64,000 bases of DNA from the NCBI GenBank assembly GCA_020634885.1, contig JACKAW010000006.1, positions 124,001-188,000 of the forward strand, written 5' to 3'. Of this stretch, positions 15,096-24,601 are shown in pieces. Position 1 is the first letter of the stretch; the number at the start of each line of letters is the position of its first letter. A program made the position numbers and the translations under genes. This DNA comes from Anaerolineales bacterium. GTDB lineage: Bacteria; Chloroflexota; Anaerolineae; Anaerolineales; Villigracilaceae. The notes under the pieces are model-generated. The model did not search any database. It was not told the DNA's origin and saw only the letters and a program-made list of their open reading frames with translations.

Positions 15096-18000
15096 ATGAA
15101 CTTTGGGACGGGTATCGGTGTATTCATTGCCGGGCTGGTGGTTATTACACTGGCTTGGTTTTTGTTGCGCCTGCTTATTCGCAACCAATCGCCTTCGTAC
15201 TCTGAACCGATTTCACAACTTAACCCAGGAAGAGAAATAAAAGAAGCGATCATCGTTATTCAGCCCGGTGGACGGGTGGAATATCTTAGCCCGTCGGTAC
15301 GGGCTTTTTTCAATTTACGGGAAGATGAATCTTACGATCTTGAACGCCTGGCTCGTTTTGTACGCCCCTCAGATGATTTTATTGATCTGTGTGTAACCCC
15401 GGGCATCAAGCGGGTTTCCATAGGTGGGAAGCCTGCTGAACTTGCTTCGTATGAAGTGCCTGGAAATTACCCGCGTATTTTGGTTTCCATTCGCGGGCGT
15501 GAAACTTCCGTCTCATCAGACGTGGGGAATGAAAGTGAAAGCGCCAACGAAATCTTACAAGTGGTTACAGATTTCAGCCAAAGTATTGCTGCAAGCTTTG
15601 ACCTGGAAAATACCGTCCGCACAATTTTAGATCATGTGAGTCGGCTTGTTCCTGCGGATGTGATCGAGTTGAAGTTATGGAACGAAGAACGCAAAGCGTT
15701 GATGCCATTCCGTTATCAAAATATTGGCGCGGGTAAGATTATCACAGCAACGCTCTCCCGATTTGGAGAGTTGACAGACCAGTTGTCGATGCGGCGTATC
15801 CCGCTTATGTACAACTCTGTGGGTGAGATGGATGAGTTTAACTCTCAAGCAGAACTAAACCCTATTCAGTCTTATCTGGGTATCCCACTTTTGGCGGGCG
15901 GAGAGTTGGTTGGCACTCTCGAAGTGGGTCAGTTAAATAGCGGAGCCTTCGGCTCTCACGATTTGAATATTCTCCATCTGGTTTCAGGGCAGGTGGCTAT
16001 TGCCATCCGCAATGCGCGATTGTACGAAGATGAGCAGAAGCGCCGCGCAGAGTTGACCGGACTTGCGGGGTTGAACCGAGTCTTTGGTTCTGTGCGTGAT
16101 GGACAGGATGTGATCTCACAATTGGTTGAAAGCATTGCGCCCTTGTTCGATGCTGAGATCATAGGCTTTTTAATTTTTGATGAGACAAAACACTCGCTTG
16201 AAGGAAGAGTCCCCTTTCGCGGGCTTCCCGACCATTTCGTTGAGATCTACCGAGTGAACATTCCCGCAGACAGTCCGGCAGATAAGATCATTACTGGGCA
16301 TGAGCCGATCTTAACATCCAACGCCATGGCAGATGAGATTTGGCGCACCCTAGGGCTGGCAGATGTGGCAACCGCTGCGAGTTTGCGCGATATCGCCCTC
16401 ATGCCGCTTCTTTCTTCGGGACATATGCATGGTTACCTGCAAGTGGGTCACCACGCCCGGGGAGTGACCTCTTTCAATAATGAAGAGATCCGTTTGATGG
16501 GCATTGTTGCCAACCAGGCAGCTTCGATCATTGAAAACGTTTTACTTATGCAGCAAGCCCGGGTTCGTGCCCAACGTGCAGATTCTTTAAAGCGCATTGC
16601 CAGCCTGGCAGCTTCATCTGCAACATTGGATGAGATTCTAAAATTCTCCATGCTTGAATTGGCGCGCCTTTTCAATATTGACAGTGGGGCATTTTTTCTT
16701 GTGGACGAAGCACGCGGTAGATTGGTGCTGAACCGGGAATCCATGTATGGGGTTTCAAGTGATTTGGATGAGACCTTTATTCAAATATTTGTGGATGATC
16801 CTCAATATCGTCATACGGTGTCCGGGAGTAAACGCGCTTTTATTTCAGGACATCTTAGCTCTGATCGGCGCATTCGCCCTTTGTATCGCCCGCTTGCCGG
16901 CGCATTAGCGATGGAGTCTGCCATGGTAATTCCCCTGGTGGCGCGCGACCGGAGCCTGGGTGAATTGATGCTTGGCAGCATCAAGCCCGATTTTTTTAAT
17001 TCTTCTGATTTGCAAACGGTTTCCACAGCAGCTGGGCAGATCGCCGCCGCAGTGGAAACTGCGGGGTTGCTTTCCCAAACTGATGACACTCTTCGTAAAC
17101 GAGTAGATCAACTTTCTGCAATTACCAAGGTGAACCGGGAACTGATTTCTTCGTTGGATACCAATCACCTGCTCAGTGTGCTGCATGATGAAGCGATACG
17201 AATTGCCAAAGCAGATTGCGCCTCTGTAGTTTTATTCTCACACTCGAGTTCCCCCGCCGATCCCATCATTGAACTTTCAACCGGTTGTCACCGTGCATCT
17301 ACTGTCACGAATGTTGAAAGAAATGTATTACGAAACAGTGAACCGATGCTGATCGCTGATTTTGTGCAGGACGCCATGCTTCCGCCGCATGAAGATGTGC
17401 GCTCGGCGGTTATTCTTCCCATCACGCATCATGCACGTCCCCTTGGTTTGTTAGCTGTTCATGCTGCTCGCCCGGGATTTTTTACACCTGAAACAGTTGA
17501 GTTATTACAATTACTTACTTCTCAATCTGGCGTTGCACTGAGTAGCGCCCATCGGTACCAGACTGAGAAGCAACACAGCGAGTTAATGCGCCGTCGCGCA
17601 GATACACTTGTGCGGCTTACAGATATCAGCCAGAACCTTGGCATTGACCAACCTCTGGACCAGGCGCTTCAAATGATTGCTCGGGGTATTCGAGATGCCA
17701 CTCCTTTTCGTGTGGTACTCATCAGCCTGCTTGAGGCAGATTCGGGTCAGCTACGGCGGGTGACGTCTGTTGGGCTATCTCAGGAAACATGGAATGAACT
17801 ATCTGCACGCAAACAGCCATTATCCAGTGTGCAACAGTTAATGCGACCCGAATTCAAGAGCGGCAATTCCTACTTTATTCCTGCCAATCAGACTCCCATC
17901 ATTCCGCCAGATGTACATCGCGTGACGCTTGATACAGGCACAATCGTAGAACAGGGTGTCGAAACTTGGAAACCCGAAGATTTCCTGATAATTCCGCTTG

Positions 18001-21000
18001 AAAGTTCAGAAGGAGATTTGATCGGTCTGATCAGCCTGGACGACCCATCTGATGGATTGCGCCCGGACAAAGCAACGATCGAATCTTTGGAAGTTTTTGC
18101 CTCCCAAGCCGCGCTCTTGATAGGGAATACCTTACGCCAGATCGAATTGCGTTCTCGCATTGATCAGTTGTCTTCGGCTTTTGATCGCCAGCAAAAACTG
18201 ATCGACATGGCAAAAGACGACCTGCCTGTTCTTTTACGTAAGGACCTTGAGCAGACCATTTCTTTACACAACCTCGACCGGCGTGCTCAGCGCGTTCGTG
18301 CAGGTTTGGCGATCACTGAATCTGTAAGCCGCCAATTAGATGCTGGCTCTGCCCTTTCTGCGCTTGGGCGCGAAACCCTTACCCAACTTGGCATGGCAGT
18401 TGCGTTGATCGCAGAAAATACAGCAGATGGACCTCGTTTGCTCCATGTATTAGGCAGTCTGCCGCGCTCAACCAATGTTGAAGCATTGTTCGGTCAACGT
18501 AACCCGTTGCGGGCATGTCTGCAAAGCGGAAAACCCATCCTCATCCCAAACCTTGATGAAGATGACGAATGGCGCGATGCTGCCCTGCTAACTTCCCTGC
18601 GTGCCAAAGGTGTGATCTGTTTGCCGGTGGCAGTGGAGGGTAAGCCCATTTCCGCCATGCTGGCAGCAAGCCCTGAACCCATGCCCGCCTTCACAGATGA
18701 AGACCGGCATGTATATACCCAGATTTCACAACAGACATCGGTTATTCTGCAGAATATCTCCCTATTAAATACAACCCGCCGCAGGTTGGATGAAGTGAAC
18801 CTGCTGCTTGATTTTAGCCGCCAACTCTCCGGCATGGATGCAAATTCTATTGTTGGTGCGTTGCTTACCAGCGCCCGCCGCGTCATTCCTCATGCACATG
18901 CAGGGGTGGTACTGGTCTGGAATCAGAAGATCGAACAGCTTGTCCCACTCGCTGTTTCAGGCTATGCCGATAACGATAGCATGATGAAGATCAATTATCG
19001 CATCGGTGAAGCCTTGCCAGGTATGGCATTCATGAACCGAAAAGCCCGCCGCGTAGATGAAATTAACTTCCCGCGTGATTACAACCTCAACACCGAAAAT
19101 CTTGCGCATTACCGCCAGGCAACTGGTGGACGTTTGCCAGTGTCCTGTTTGCTTGTGCCCATTGTAGCCACCGAGCAAAACCTTGGTCTGCTAATTTTGG
19201 ATAATTTCAATACAACCAACGCCTTCCGCACAGAAGACGAGACTTTGCTTGTTTCCCTTTCACAGCAGGTGGCGCTCTCGCTCGATAATATGCGCCTTGT
19301 GGAAACTTCACAGGAACGTGCGGGGCAGTTACAGGCTTTGAATGAGGCGTCTGCTTCGTTGACTTCGAGTTTAAGCACTGAACAACTGATCCACTCATTG
19401 ATCGATCAATTAAGTTACATTATTCCATTTGATACCGCCACACTCTGGCTGCGTGAAAAAGATCGGCTTGCTGTGGTTTCAACTCGCGGCTTTTCTGATA
19501 TTGAAGAACGCCAGGGGTTATCCGTCTCAGTTTCTGACAGCGCACTTTTCAAAGAACTGGCACAGACAGGTCAGCCTATTTTTGTTAAAGATGTTCGTGA
19601 GGACCATCGCTTTCCGCCTGTGGATGCTCCGCGCCTTTCATGGCTTGGTGTGCCACTTATTTACAAAGGCGAACTTGTGGGGGTACTTGCTGTAGAGAAA
19701 TGGCAGTCAAACTACTATACACGGGAACAAATTCAATCAGGGTTTACTTTTGCTAGCCAGGCGGCGGTTTCACTTGAAAACTCACGCCTTTTTGAAGATA
19801 GCGTAAAACGTGCCACTGAACTTGACCGGCGTTCACAACGTTTGAATGCGCTTAACCGCTTCACATCCACCCTGACACGCTCATTGGATGCTGACCAGAT
19901 CATGTCTGCCACTGCGGATGAACTTTTCCAATCCTTGAACGCCAGCCGCGTTTCTCTGGTAACCTTTGATCGCGGACAGAATTTATGGAATTACACCACG
20001 CCGCGTTTCCGCTTGAAACTGCCGCGCCTCCTTCCAGATGCCCCGATCTTCAGTCGGTTGCGGGATTCTCGGGGCATATTTAATACAGATGACGTCCGCG
20101 GTGAACCAGACCTTGTTTCCATATTGGAGATGTTGGGAGAAGATACTCGTGCCTTGTTGATCCTCCCCCTCCTTAGTAATGGGATGGTTTCGGCTCTGGC
20201 GTTTGTCCAACTAATGGGCGAGAACCGCTTTGGAATCAATGAGCTGGAAGTAGCGCGTACCATTGTCAATCAGTCAAGTATTGCGCTTGAGAATGCCCGC
20301 CTTTATCAAACATCCGTTCGCATGGCAGACCGTTTTGCTGTGTTGAACGAAACCAGTTCTCTTGTAGGGGCAAGCCTCAATGCGGATGAAATTTACAGCG
20401 CTGTTCATCAGGCAGCAGAACGCCTTTTGCCGCTTGATTCTATGGTCATTTCATTGCTTGATGTGGATGCCGATGAGGTAGACCCCGTATATATTTATGA
20501 CCGTGGAAAACGGTTTTCTAGTGAACGTATTCCATTTGGCTCTGGACTAAGCAGTGAAGTAATTCGTTCAGGGAAACCATTTCTCATTGACGATGCCGCC
20601 AAGGAAAAAGAAATAAATTACGTAGAAGCGGGCGATGATAGTGATGGTACACGATCCATTTTGGCTGTACCCATGATCCTTGGTGGGCGCGCGCTGGGTA
20701 TGCTTTCGGTGCAGAGTTATCAGGTTGGAATTTACACAGCCGAAGATACTCAACTTCTTGGAACGCTGGCAAACCAGGCAATTGTTGCCATCCAAAATGG
20801 ACGGCTCTTTAACGAGACCCAAACCCTCGCCGCAGAACTCGAAATGCGTGTGTTGGAGCGCACAGGGCAATTGCAGCGTGAAAAACAGAATACCGATACC
20901 TTGCTCCGCATTCTTACAGAAGTTTCTTCCAGCCTCGACCTAGACCGCGCTCTCAATAGAACCCTTTCATTACTGAATGAAGCGTCTGGAGCAGAACAGG

Positions 21001-22526
21001 GCACTATTCTACTTGTCCATGCAGAAGATAACTTGCTTCACTATCGGGCTGGCTATGGCTACCTTACAGACCGTTCCGGTTCTGGTAGTTCTGGAAAAGG
21101 CTTTACGTTGAAGATCGGTGAAGGTCTGGCGGGCTGGGTTGTAAAGCACCGTCAAACAGTTCTCATTGAAGACTTATTTGAGGATGAACGCTGGGTGCGC
21201 AGCGCTGCCACCGGACAGGATCATCGAAGCGCAATTGCAGTTCCCATGTCCGTTGGCGAAGATGCCATTGGCGTTCTTATGGTTTTCCATCGTGAACCAC
21301 GATTCTTCAATCCAGAATTACTTAACCTTGTTGCGGCAATAGCAGGGCAGGTGGCGGTGGCGATCAACAATGCCCGTCTGTATGAATTGATCCGCGATCA
21401 GGCAGAACGCCTTGGTTTAATGCTACGTAAGGAACAGGTTGAAGCGAGCCGCTCACAAGCCATCCTTGAAGCTGTTGCCGACGGGGTGTTGGTGACCGAT
21501 GCTGACAACCGCATTTCCTTCGTCAACTCATCCATTACTCGTGTCTTGGGCGTGGACGATACACAAATGCTTGGCAAATCCCTTGAAGGATTTGCAGGGT
21601 TGTTTGGAAGCTCTTCCATCGAATGGATCAAGACCATTCGCCAATGGTCTGAAGACCCATCCACATTCCAGGTTGGCGATATGTTCTCTGAACAGATCGA
21701 ACTGGAAAATGGACGCATCGTTCTTGTCCACCTCGCGCCAGTGATTATGATCTCAGATTTCCTTGGCACAGTATCCATTTTCCGTGATATTACCCGTGAA
21801 GTGGAAGTGGACAGGCTCAAATCGGAATTTGTAGCGACCGTCAGTCATGAGCTTCGCACACCCATGACCGCCATCAAGGGCTATGTCGATATTTTAACAA
21901 TGGGCGCCGCCGGAACCTTGAACGAGAATCAGATGCACTTCCTGGATGTGGTACGTAATAACATTGAACGTCTCAATATCCTTGTAAGCGACCTGCTTGA
22001 TATTTCACGGATCGAATCTGGTCGAGTGGATTTGGAACGCAACCCGGTAGATGTGCATGGGATTGCCGAAGAAGTGGTAACAGAAGTGCTGCGCCGCTCT
22101 CAGGATGAGCAAAAGGCAGTTGCCCTTTCATTGGATGCACCCCAAACATTACCCAAAGTCAATGGAGATGGCGCACGAATTCGCCAGATTATCAGCAACC
22201 TGGTTAACAATGCCTTTAATTACACGCCCGAGAACGGAACCATCCTCGTTAATATTCATGCAGAAGAGGACGAAATTCAGGTGGATGTACAGGATAGTGG
22301 TATTGGGATCAGACCGGAAGATCAAGGGCGCATCTTTGAACGGTTCTATCGCGGTGAACACCCGTTGGTACTTGCCACACCGGGCACCGGGTTGGGGCTG
22401 CCCATTGTCCGCCAGTTGGTTGAAATGCACAACGGACGAATGTGGATGAAGAGTACAGGCATACCAGGTGAGGGGAGTACCTTTTCCTTTACCTTGCCTG
22501 TCTATAAAAACGGAGCAAATATATAA
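15096..22526 (+). CDS. Giant hybrid-sensor histidine kinase with eleven GAF domains
   Basis: 2476 residues. One membrane helix (~4-28) is followed by a PAS-like segment (~48-135). Eleven successive GAF domains then end near residues 304, 478, 651, 815, 1007, 1215, 1395, 1559, 1731, 1898 and 2091; each ends in the pattern of a hydrophobic helix plus N-x-R-L-(Y/F/V), e.g. IRNARLYEDE, LENSRLFEDS, INNARLYELI. A PAS domain (~2121-2235) and a HisKA/HATPase core follow: phospho-acceptor His2251 in VSHELRTP, N box NLVNNAFNYTP, G1 DSGIGI, F box FERFYRG, G2 GTGLGLPIV. No receiver is fused; a stand-alone receiver gene starts at the next base. The GAF copies differ clearly from each other, so the array is not a recent tandem duplication. 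Ligands are unknown. Confidence 0.93.
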   Translation: MNFGTGIGVFIAGLVVITLAWFLLRLLIRNQSPSYSEPISQLNPGREIKEAIIVIQPGGRVEYLSPSVRAFFNLREDESYDLERLARFVRPSDDFIDLCVTPGIKRVSIGGKPAELASYEVPGNYPRILVSIRGRETSVSSDVGNESESANEILQVVTDFSQSIAASFDLENTVRTILDHVSRLVPADVIELKLWNEERKALMPFRYQNIGAGKIITATLSRFGELTDQLSMRRIPLMYNSVGEMDEFNSQAELNPIQSYLGIPLLAGGELVGTLEVGQLNSGAFGSHDLNILHLVSGQVAIAIRNARLYEDEQKRRAELTGLAGLNRVFGSVRDGQDVISQLVESIAPLFDAEIIGFLIFDETKHSLEGRVPFRGLPDHFVEIYRVNIPADSPADKIITGHEPILTSNAMADEIWRTLGLADVATAASLRDIALMPLLSSGHMHGYLQVGHHARGVTSFNNEEIRLMGIVANQAASIIENVLLMQQARVRAQRADSLKRIASLAASSATLDEILKFSMLELARLFNIDSGAFFLVDEARGRLVLNRESMYGVSSDLDETFIQIFVDDPQYRHTVSGSKRAFISGHLSSDRRIRPLYRPLAGALAMESAMVIPLVARDRSLGELMLGSIKPDFFNSSDLQTVSTAAGQIAAAVETAGLLSQTDDTLRKRVDQLSAITKVNRELISSLDTNHLLSVLHDEAIRIAKADCASVVLFSHSSSPADPIIELSTGCHRASTVTNVERNVLRNSEPMLIADFVQDAMLPPHEDVRSAVILPITHHARPLGLLAVHAARPGFFTPETVELLQLLTSQSGVALSSAHRYQTEKQHSELMRRRADTLVRLTDISQNLGIDQPLDQALQMIARGIRDATPFRVVLISLLEADSGQLRRVTSVGLSQETWNELSARKQPLSSVQQLMRPEFKSGNSYFIPANQTPIIPPDVHRVTLDTGTIVEQGVETWKPEDFLIIPLESSEGDLIGLISLDDPSDGLRPDKATIESLEVFASQAALLIGNTLRQIELRSRIDQLSSAFDRQQKLIDMAKDDLPVLLRKDLEQTISLHNLDRRAQRVRAGLAITESVSRQLDAGSALSALGRETLTQLGMAVALIAENTADGPRLLHVLGSLPRSTNVEALFGQRNPLRACLQSGKPILIPNLDEDDEWRDAALLTSLRAKGVICLPVAVEGKPISAMLAASPEPMPAFTDEDRHVYTQISQQTSVILQNISLLNTTRRRLDEVNLLLDFSRQLSGMDANSIVGALLTSARRVIPHAHAGVVLVWNQKIEQLVPLAVSGYADNDSMMKINYRIGEALPGMAFMNRKARRVDEINFPRDYNLNTENLAHYRQATGGRLPVSCLLVPIVATEQNLGLLILDNFNTTNAFRTEDETLLVSLSQQVALSLDNMRLVETSQERAGQLQALNEASASLTSSLSTEQLIHSLIDQLSYIIPFDTATLWLREKDRLAVVSTRGFSDIEERQGLSVSVSDSALFKELAQTGQPIFVKDVREDHRFPPVDAPRLSWLGVPLIYKGELVGVLAVEKWQSNYYTREQIQSGFTFASQAAVSLENSRLFEDSVKRATELDRRSQRLNALNRFTSTLTRSLDADQIMSATADELFQSLNASRVSLVTFDRGQNLWNYTTPRFRLKLPRLLPDAPIFSRLRDSRGIFNTDDVRGEPDLVSILEMLGEDTRALLILPLLSNGMVSALAFVQLMGENRFGINELEVARTIVNQSSIALENARLYQTSVRMADRFAVLNETSSLVGASLNADEIYSAVHQAAERLLPLDSMVISLLDVDADEVDPVYIYDRGKRFSSERIPFGSGLSSEVIRSGKPFLIDDAAKEKEINYVEAGDDSDGTRSILAVPMILGGRALGMLSVQSYQVGIYTAEDTQLLGTLANQAIVAIQNGRLFNETQTLAAELEMRVLERTGQLQREKQNTDTLLRILTEVSSSLDLDRALNRTLSLLNEASGAEQGTILLVHAEDNLLHYRAGYGYLTDRSGSGSSGKGFTLKIGEGLAGWVVKHRQTVLIEDLFEDERWVRSAATGQDHRSAIAVPMSVGEDAIGVLMVFHREPRFFNPELLNLVAAIAGQVAVAINNARLYELIRDQAERLGLMLRKEQVEASRSQAILEAVADGVLVTDADNRISFVNSSITRVLGVDDTQMLGKSLEGFAGLFGSSSIEWIKTIRQWSEDPSTFQVGDMFSEQIELENGRIVLVHLAPVIMISDFLGTVSIFRDITREVEVDRLKSEFVATVSHELRTPMTAIKGYVDILTMGAAGTLNENQMHFLDVVRNNIERLNILVSDLLDISRIESGRVDLERNPVDVHGIAEEVVTEVLRRSQDEQKAVALSLDAPQTLPKVNGDGARIRQIISNLVNNAFNYTPENGTILVNIHAEEDEIQVDVQDSGIGIRPEDQGRIFERFYRGEHPLVLATPGTGLGLPIVRQLVEMHNGRMWMKSTGIPGEGSTFSFTLPVYKNGANI

Positions 22527-22901
22527 ATGGCTAGGATATTGATCGCAGAAGACGAACCGGATATTCGCGAATTGGTGGCTTTCACCCTGCGTTTTGCCGG
22601 ACACGAAGTAATTCCCACCAGCAATGGTGAGGAGGCATACGAAAAGGCGCAGGAGATTGTCCCGGATTTGATCATGATGGATGTGCGTATGCCAAAAATG
22701 ACAGGCTATGATGCCTGCCGCGCCATGAAACAAACACCAGCCATCAAAGACATCCCTGTCGTTTTTCTTTCAGCAAAAGGACAGGATTCAGAAATTCAGG
22801 TCGGGCTTGAAGCAGGCGCTGAAGAATACCTGCTCAAACCCTTTGCCCCAGACCAACTCGTGGAACGGGTAAAAATCATTCTTGCAAAATTTGGAAAATA
22901 A
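22527..22901 (+). CDS. Single-domain response regulator
   Basis: 124-residue receiver with a full active site: AEDEPD acidic pair, phospho-acceptor Asp52 in LIMMDVRMPKMTGYD, Ser/Thr in VVFLSAKG and Lys in EEYLLKPFAP. There is no output domain, so it probably transfers a signal by protein contact, as CheY-like or Spo0F-like proteins do. It begins at the base after the kinase stop, making the kinase its near-certain partner, and the next gene again starts at the base after its own stop. Confidence 0.93.
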   Translation: MARILIAEDEPDIRELVAFTLRFAGHEVIPTSNGEEAYEKAQEIVPDLIMMDVRMPKMTGYDACRAMKQTPAIKDIPVVFLSAKGQDSEIQVGLEAGAEEYLLKPFAPDQLVERVKIILAKFGK

Positions 22902-23687
22902 ATGAGTGCAATTATTCTTGACGGTTCGATGGTGCATTACGAGGCGTTGGGACGCGGGCGTCCCATCATCTTCCTGCACGGCTGGGTCGGCTCATGGCGT
23001 TATTGGATCAACGCCATGCAGGTCGCATCCACATCATTCCGTGCCTATGCCATAGACCTTTTTGGCTTTGGTGATACGGTGCGTGAAACAAAATATTATT
23101 CCATCGAACGTCAAGCAGAACTACTCGGTAAATTTCTTGATGAAATGGGAATTGGTAAGGTTGCATTGGTAGGACATGACCTTGGGGCATTGGTCGGCTT
23201 TCATTTTCTTAAAGCTCGCCATGAAAGCGTTGACCGAATGATGGCGATCAATGTGCCGTTGGAAATTACCACATTAAACAGCCGAATGCGGACAGCCCCC
23301 GCAACCGAACTTGCCGAGTGGCTCACCAACAAACAACCAGATGCCATGACCGCCCTTTCAGACGCCTCGAAAGTAGACCCGGCAGTGGTTGCCGCCACGA
23401 TGAGCAGTTTACAAGCCGGGAACATCCTCCCACATGTTCGTAATTTTAGCGTGCCCTGCTTGTTCGTTTATGGCGCAAATACCCCAGCTATTACCATTCC
23501 TGTACCAGAGACTAACGGATTGCCGGTACACATGCATCAGATCACCCTTGAAAATTCTGGACATTACCCCATGCTTGATAATGTTTCCCAGTTCAACCGC
23601 CTGCTGGTGGACTTTCTCGCCCTCGACTCTGGTGTAAGCCCAACAGAGCTACAGATGAAAGAAGAATGGAAACGCCGCGTTCGCTGA
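22902..23687 (+). CDS. Alpha/beta-hydrolase-fold protein with Asp at the nucleophile position
   Basis: 261 residues, paralogous at the N-terminus to the hydrolase at 10804. The elbow reads VGHDLGA, so the nucleophile is Asp as in haloalkane dehalogenases and epoxide hydrolases. The usual acid after strand 6 is not obvious: FVYGANTPAITIP lacks the Asp seen in its paralogue (GDKD). The His is kept (ENSGHYPMLDN). It may be an Asp-nucleophile hydrolase with a moved acid, or a non-catalytic signalling partner, as in some stress modules where alpha/beta-fold proteins sit beside receivers and kinases. It shares a zero-gap junction with the receiver gene and ends at a terminator. Confidence 0.82.
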   Translation: MSAIILDGSMVHYEALGRGRPIIFLHGWVGSWRYWINAMQVASTSFRAYAIDLFGFGDTVRETKYYSIERQAELLGKFLDEMGIGKVALVGHDLGALVGFHFLKARHESVDRMMAINVPLEITTLNSRMRTAPATELAEWLTNKQPDAMTALSDASKVDPAVVAATMSSLQAGNILPHVRNFSVPCLFVYGANTPAITIPVPETNGLPVHMHQITLENSGHYPMLDNVSQFNRLLVDFLALDSGVSPTELQMKEEWKRRVR

Positions 23688-23723
23688 GAACACCGTGAGA
23701 ATTTCTCCACGGTGTTCTTTTTT
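23688..23723 (+). terminator. Intrinsic terminator of the signalling unit
   Basis: GAACACCGTG (23688-23697) pairs perfectly with CACGGTGTTC (23708-23717), followed by six T. It starts at the base after the hydrolase stop. Confidence 0.93.
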
Positions 23724-23726
23724 GAC

Positions 23727-23755
23727 TTGACACACAACACCCGCAGACATATACT
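23727..23755 (+). promoter_or_regulatory. Promoter of the thiamine riboswitch transcript
   Basis: TTGACA (23727-23732), 17-base spacer, TATACT (23750-23755), directly upstream of the TPP aptamer. Confidence 0.85.
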
Positions 23756-23763
23756 GCTGCCAC

Positions 23764-23858
23764 AACCGAACGGAGAGCCTTTACGAAAGGCTGAGAGGAG
23801 CGTGAACGCGCTCGATCCGCATCACCTGATCTGGTTAATACCAGCGGAGGGATTTCAC
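23764..23858 (+). promoter_or_regulatory. TPP (THI-box) riboswitch aptamer
   Basis: The thi-box core is easy to read: GGCTGAGAGGAG at 23789-23800, then CACCTGATCTGGTTAATACC at 23823-23842 and AGCGGAGGGA closing the P1/P2 side. A short hairpin (GAGCGCG-type arm) occupies the variable P3 position. It binds thiamine pyrophosphate and here is coupled to the terminator that follows, controlling thiN and the transporter genes. Confidence 0.95.
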
Positions 23859-23870
23859 CATACGCCTGCC

Positions 23871-23903
23871 AACATCCTCCGCTGCTGTGAGGATGTTTTT
23901 TGT
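23871..23903 (+). terminator. Riboswitch expression-platform terminator
   Basis: AACATCCTC (23871-23879) pairs perfectly with GAGGATGTT (23889-23897) followed by T. It is placed for transcription attenuation when TPP is bound. Confidence 0.88.
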
Positions 23904-23942
23904 TTTTATATTCGTGTCACTTCGTGAACTTTGTGGATAAAA

Positions 23943-24569
23943 ATGCGTATCATCATCTTTGCCAATGGCAACCTGCCAAATTTAGAAAAAGCCCGCACCC
24001 TCATCCGCCCCGAAGATTTCATCCTCTGCGCGGACGGCGGCACACGTCACGCCCTCGCGCTGGGATTAACTCCCAGCCTCATCATTGGAGATATGGATTC
24101 GCTTCCGGCTACCTTCAACCTGAAACCTGAAACCTTCATCCGTTTCCCCGCCGACAAAAACGAAACCGACCTCGAACTCGCCATCAACCACGCCCTCACC
24201 CTCAACCCCGAAGCCATCCTCATCCTCGCCGCCCTTGGCGGTCGCATGGATCAAACCCTCGCGAACATTGCGCTCCTCTCAAACTCTCAACTTGCAACCC
24301 GCAACATCAAACTAACTGACGGCGTAGAAGAAATCTTTTTTTGCCGCACCCAAGCCCAAATCCAAGGAAAAAGCGGAGACATCGTCTCACTCATCCCCTG
24401 GCAGGGTGAAGTCACCGGCGTCTTCACCGAAAACCTGCGCTGGCATCTTCGTCATGAAACACTTTACCCTGATAAGACCCGCGGCATCAGCAACGAAATG
24501 ACCACTGAGATTGCCACGGTTTCAATCACGAGCGGATTGCTGCTCATCGCTCACATCACTGGTAACTGA
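23943..24569 (+). CDS. thiN: Thiamine pyrophosphokinase
   Basis: Makes thiamine pyrophosphate from salvaged thiamine and ATP. Conserved blocks: the N-terminal IFANGNLPN, CADGGTRHALALGLTPSLIIGDMDS near residues 30-55 and FPADKNETDLELAINHAL, followed by the GGRMDQTLAN motif. It is the first gene behind the TPP riboswitch, as expected. The ATG at 23943 is preferred over a GTG at 23931. The last residues (HITGN) come from an ACTGGTAACTGATCACTGG-type repeat that runs past the stop. Confidence 0.93.
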   Translation: MRIIIFANGNLPNLEKARTLIRPEDFILCADGGTRHALALGLTPSLIIGDMDSLPATFNLKPETFIRFPADKNETDLELAINHALTLNPEAILILAALGGRMDQTLANIALLSNSQLATRNIKLTDGVEEIFFCRTQAQIQGKSGDIVSLIPWQGEVTGVFTENLRWHLRHETLYPDKTRGISNEMTTEIATVSITSGLLLIAHITGN

Positions 24570-24601
24570 TCACTGGTTACTATGTTCAAAAGGAAAACTC
24601 A

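Noticed and set aside
15096..22526. Assembly or duplication artefact behind the eleven GAF copies
   Set aside because: The copies are divergent in sequence and the frame is intact through the kinase core and into the adjacent receiver gene.
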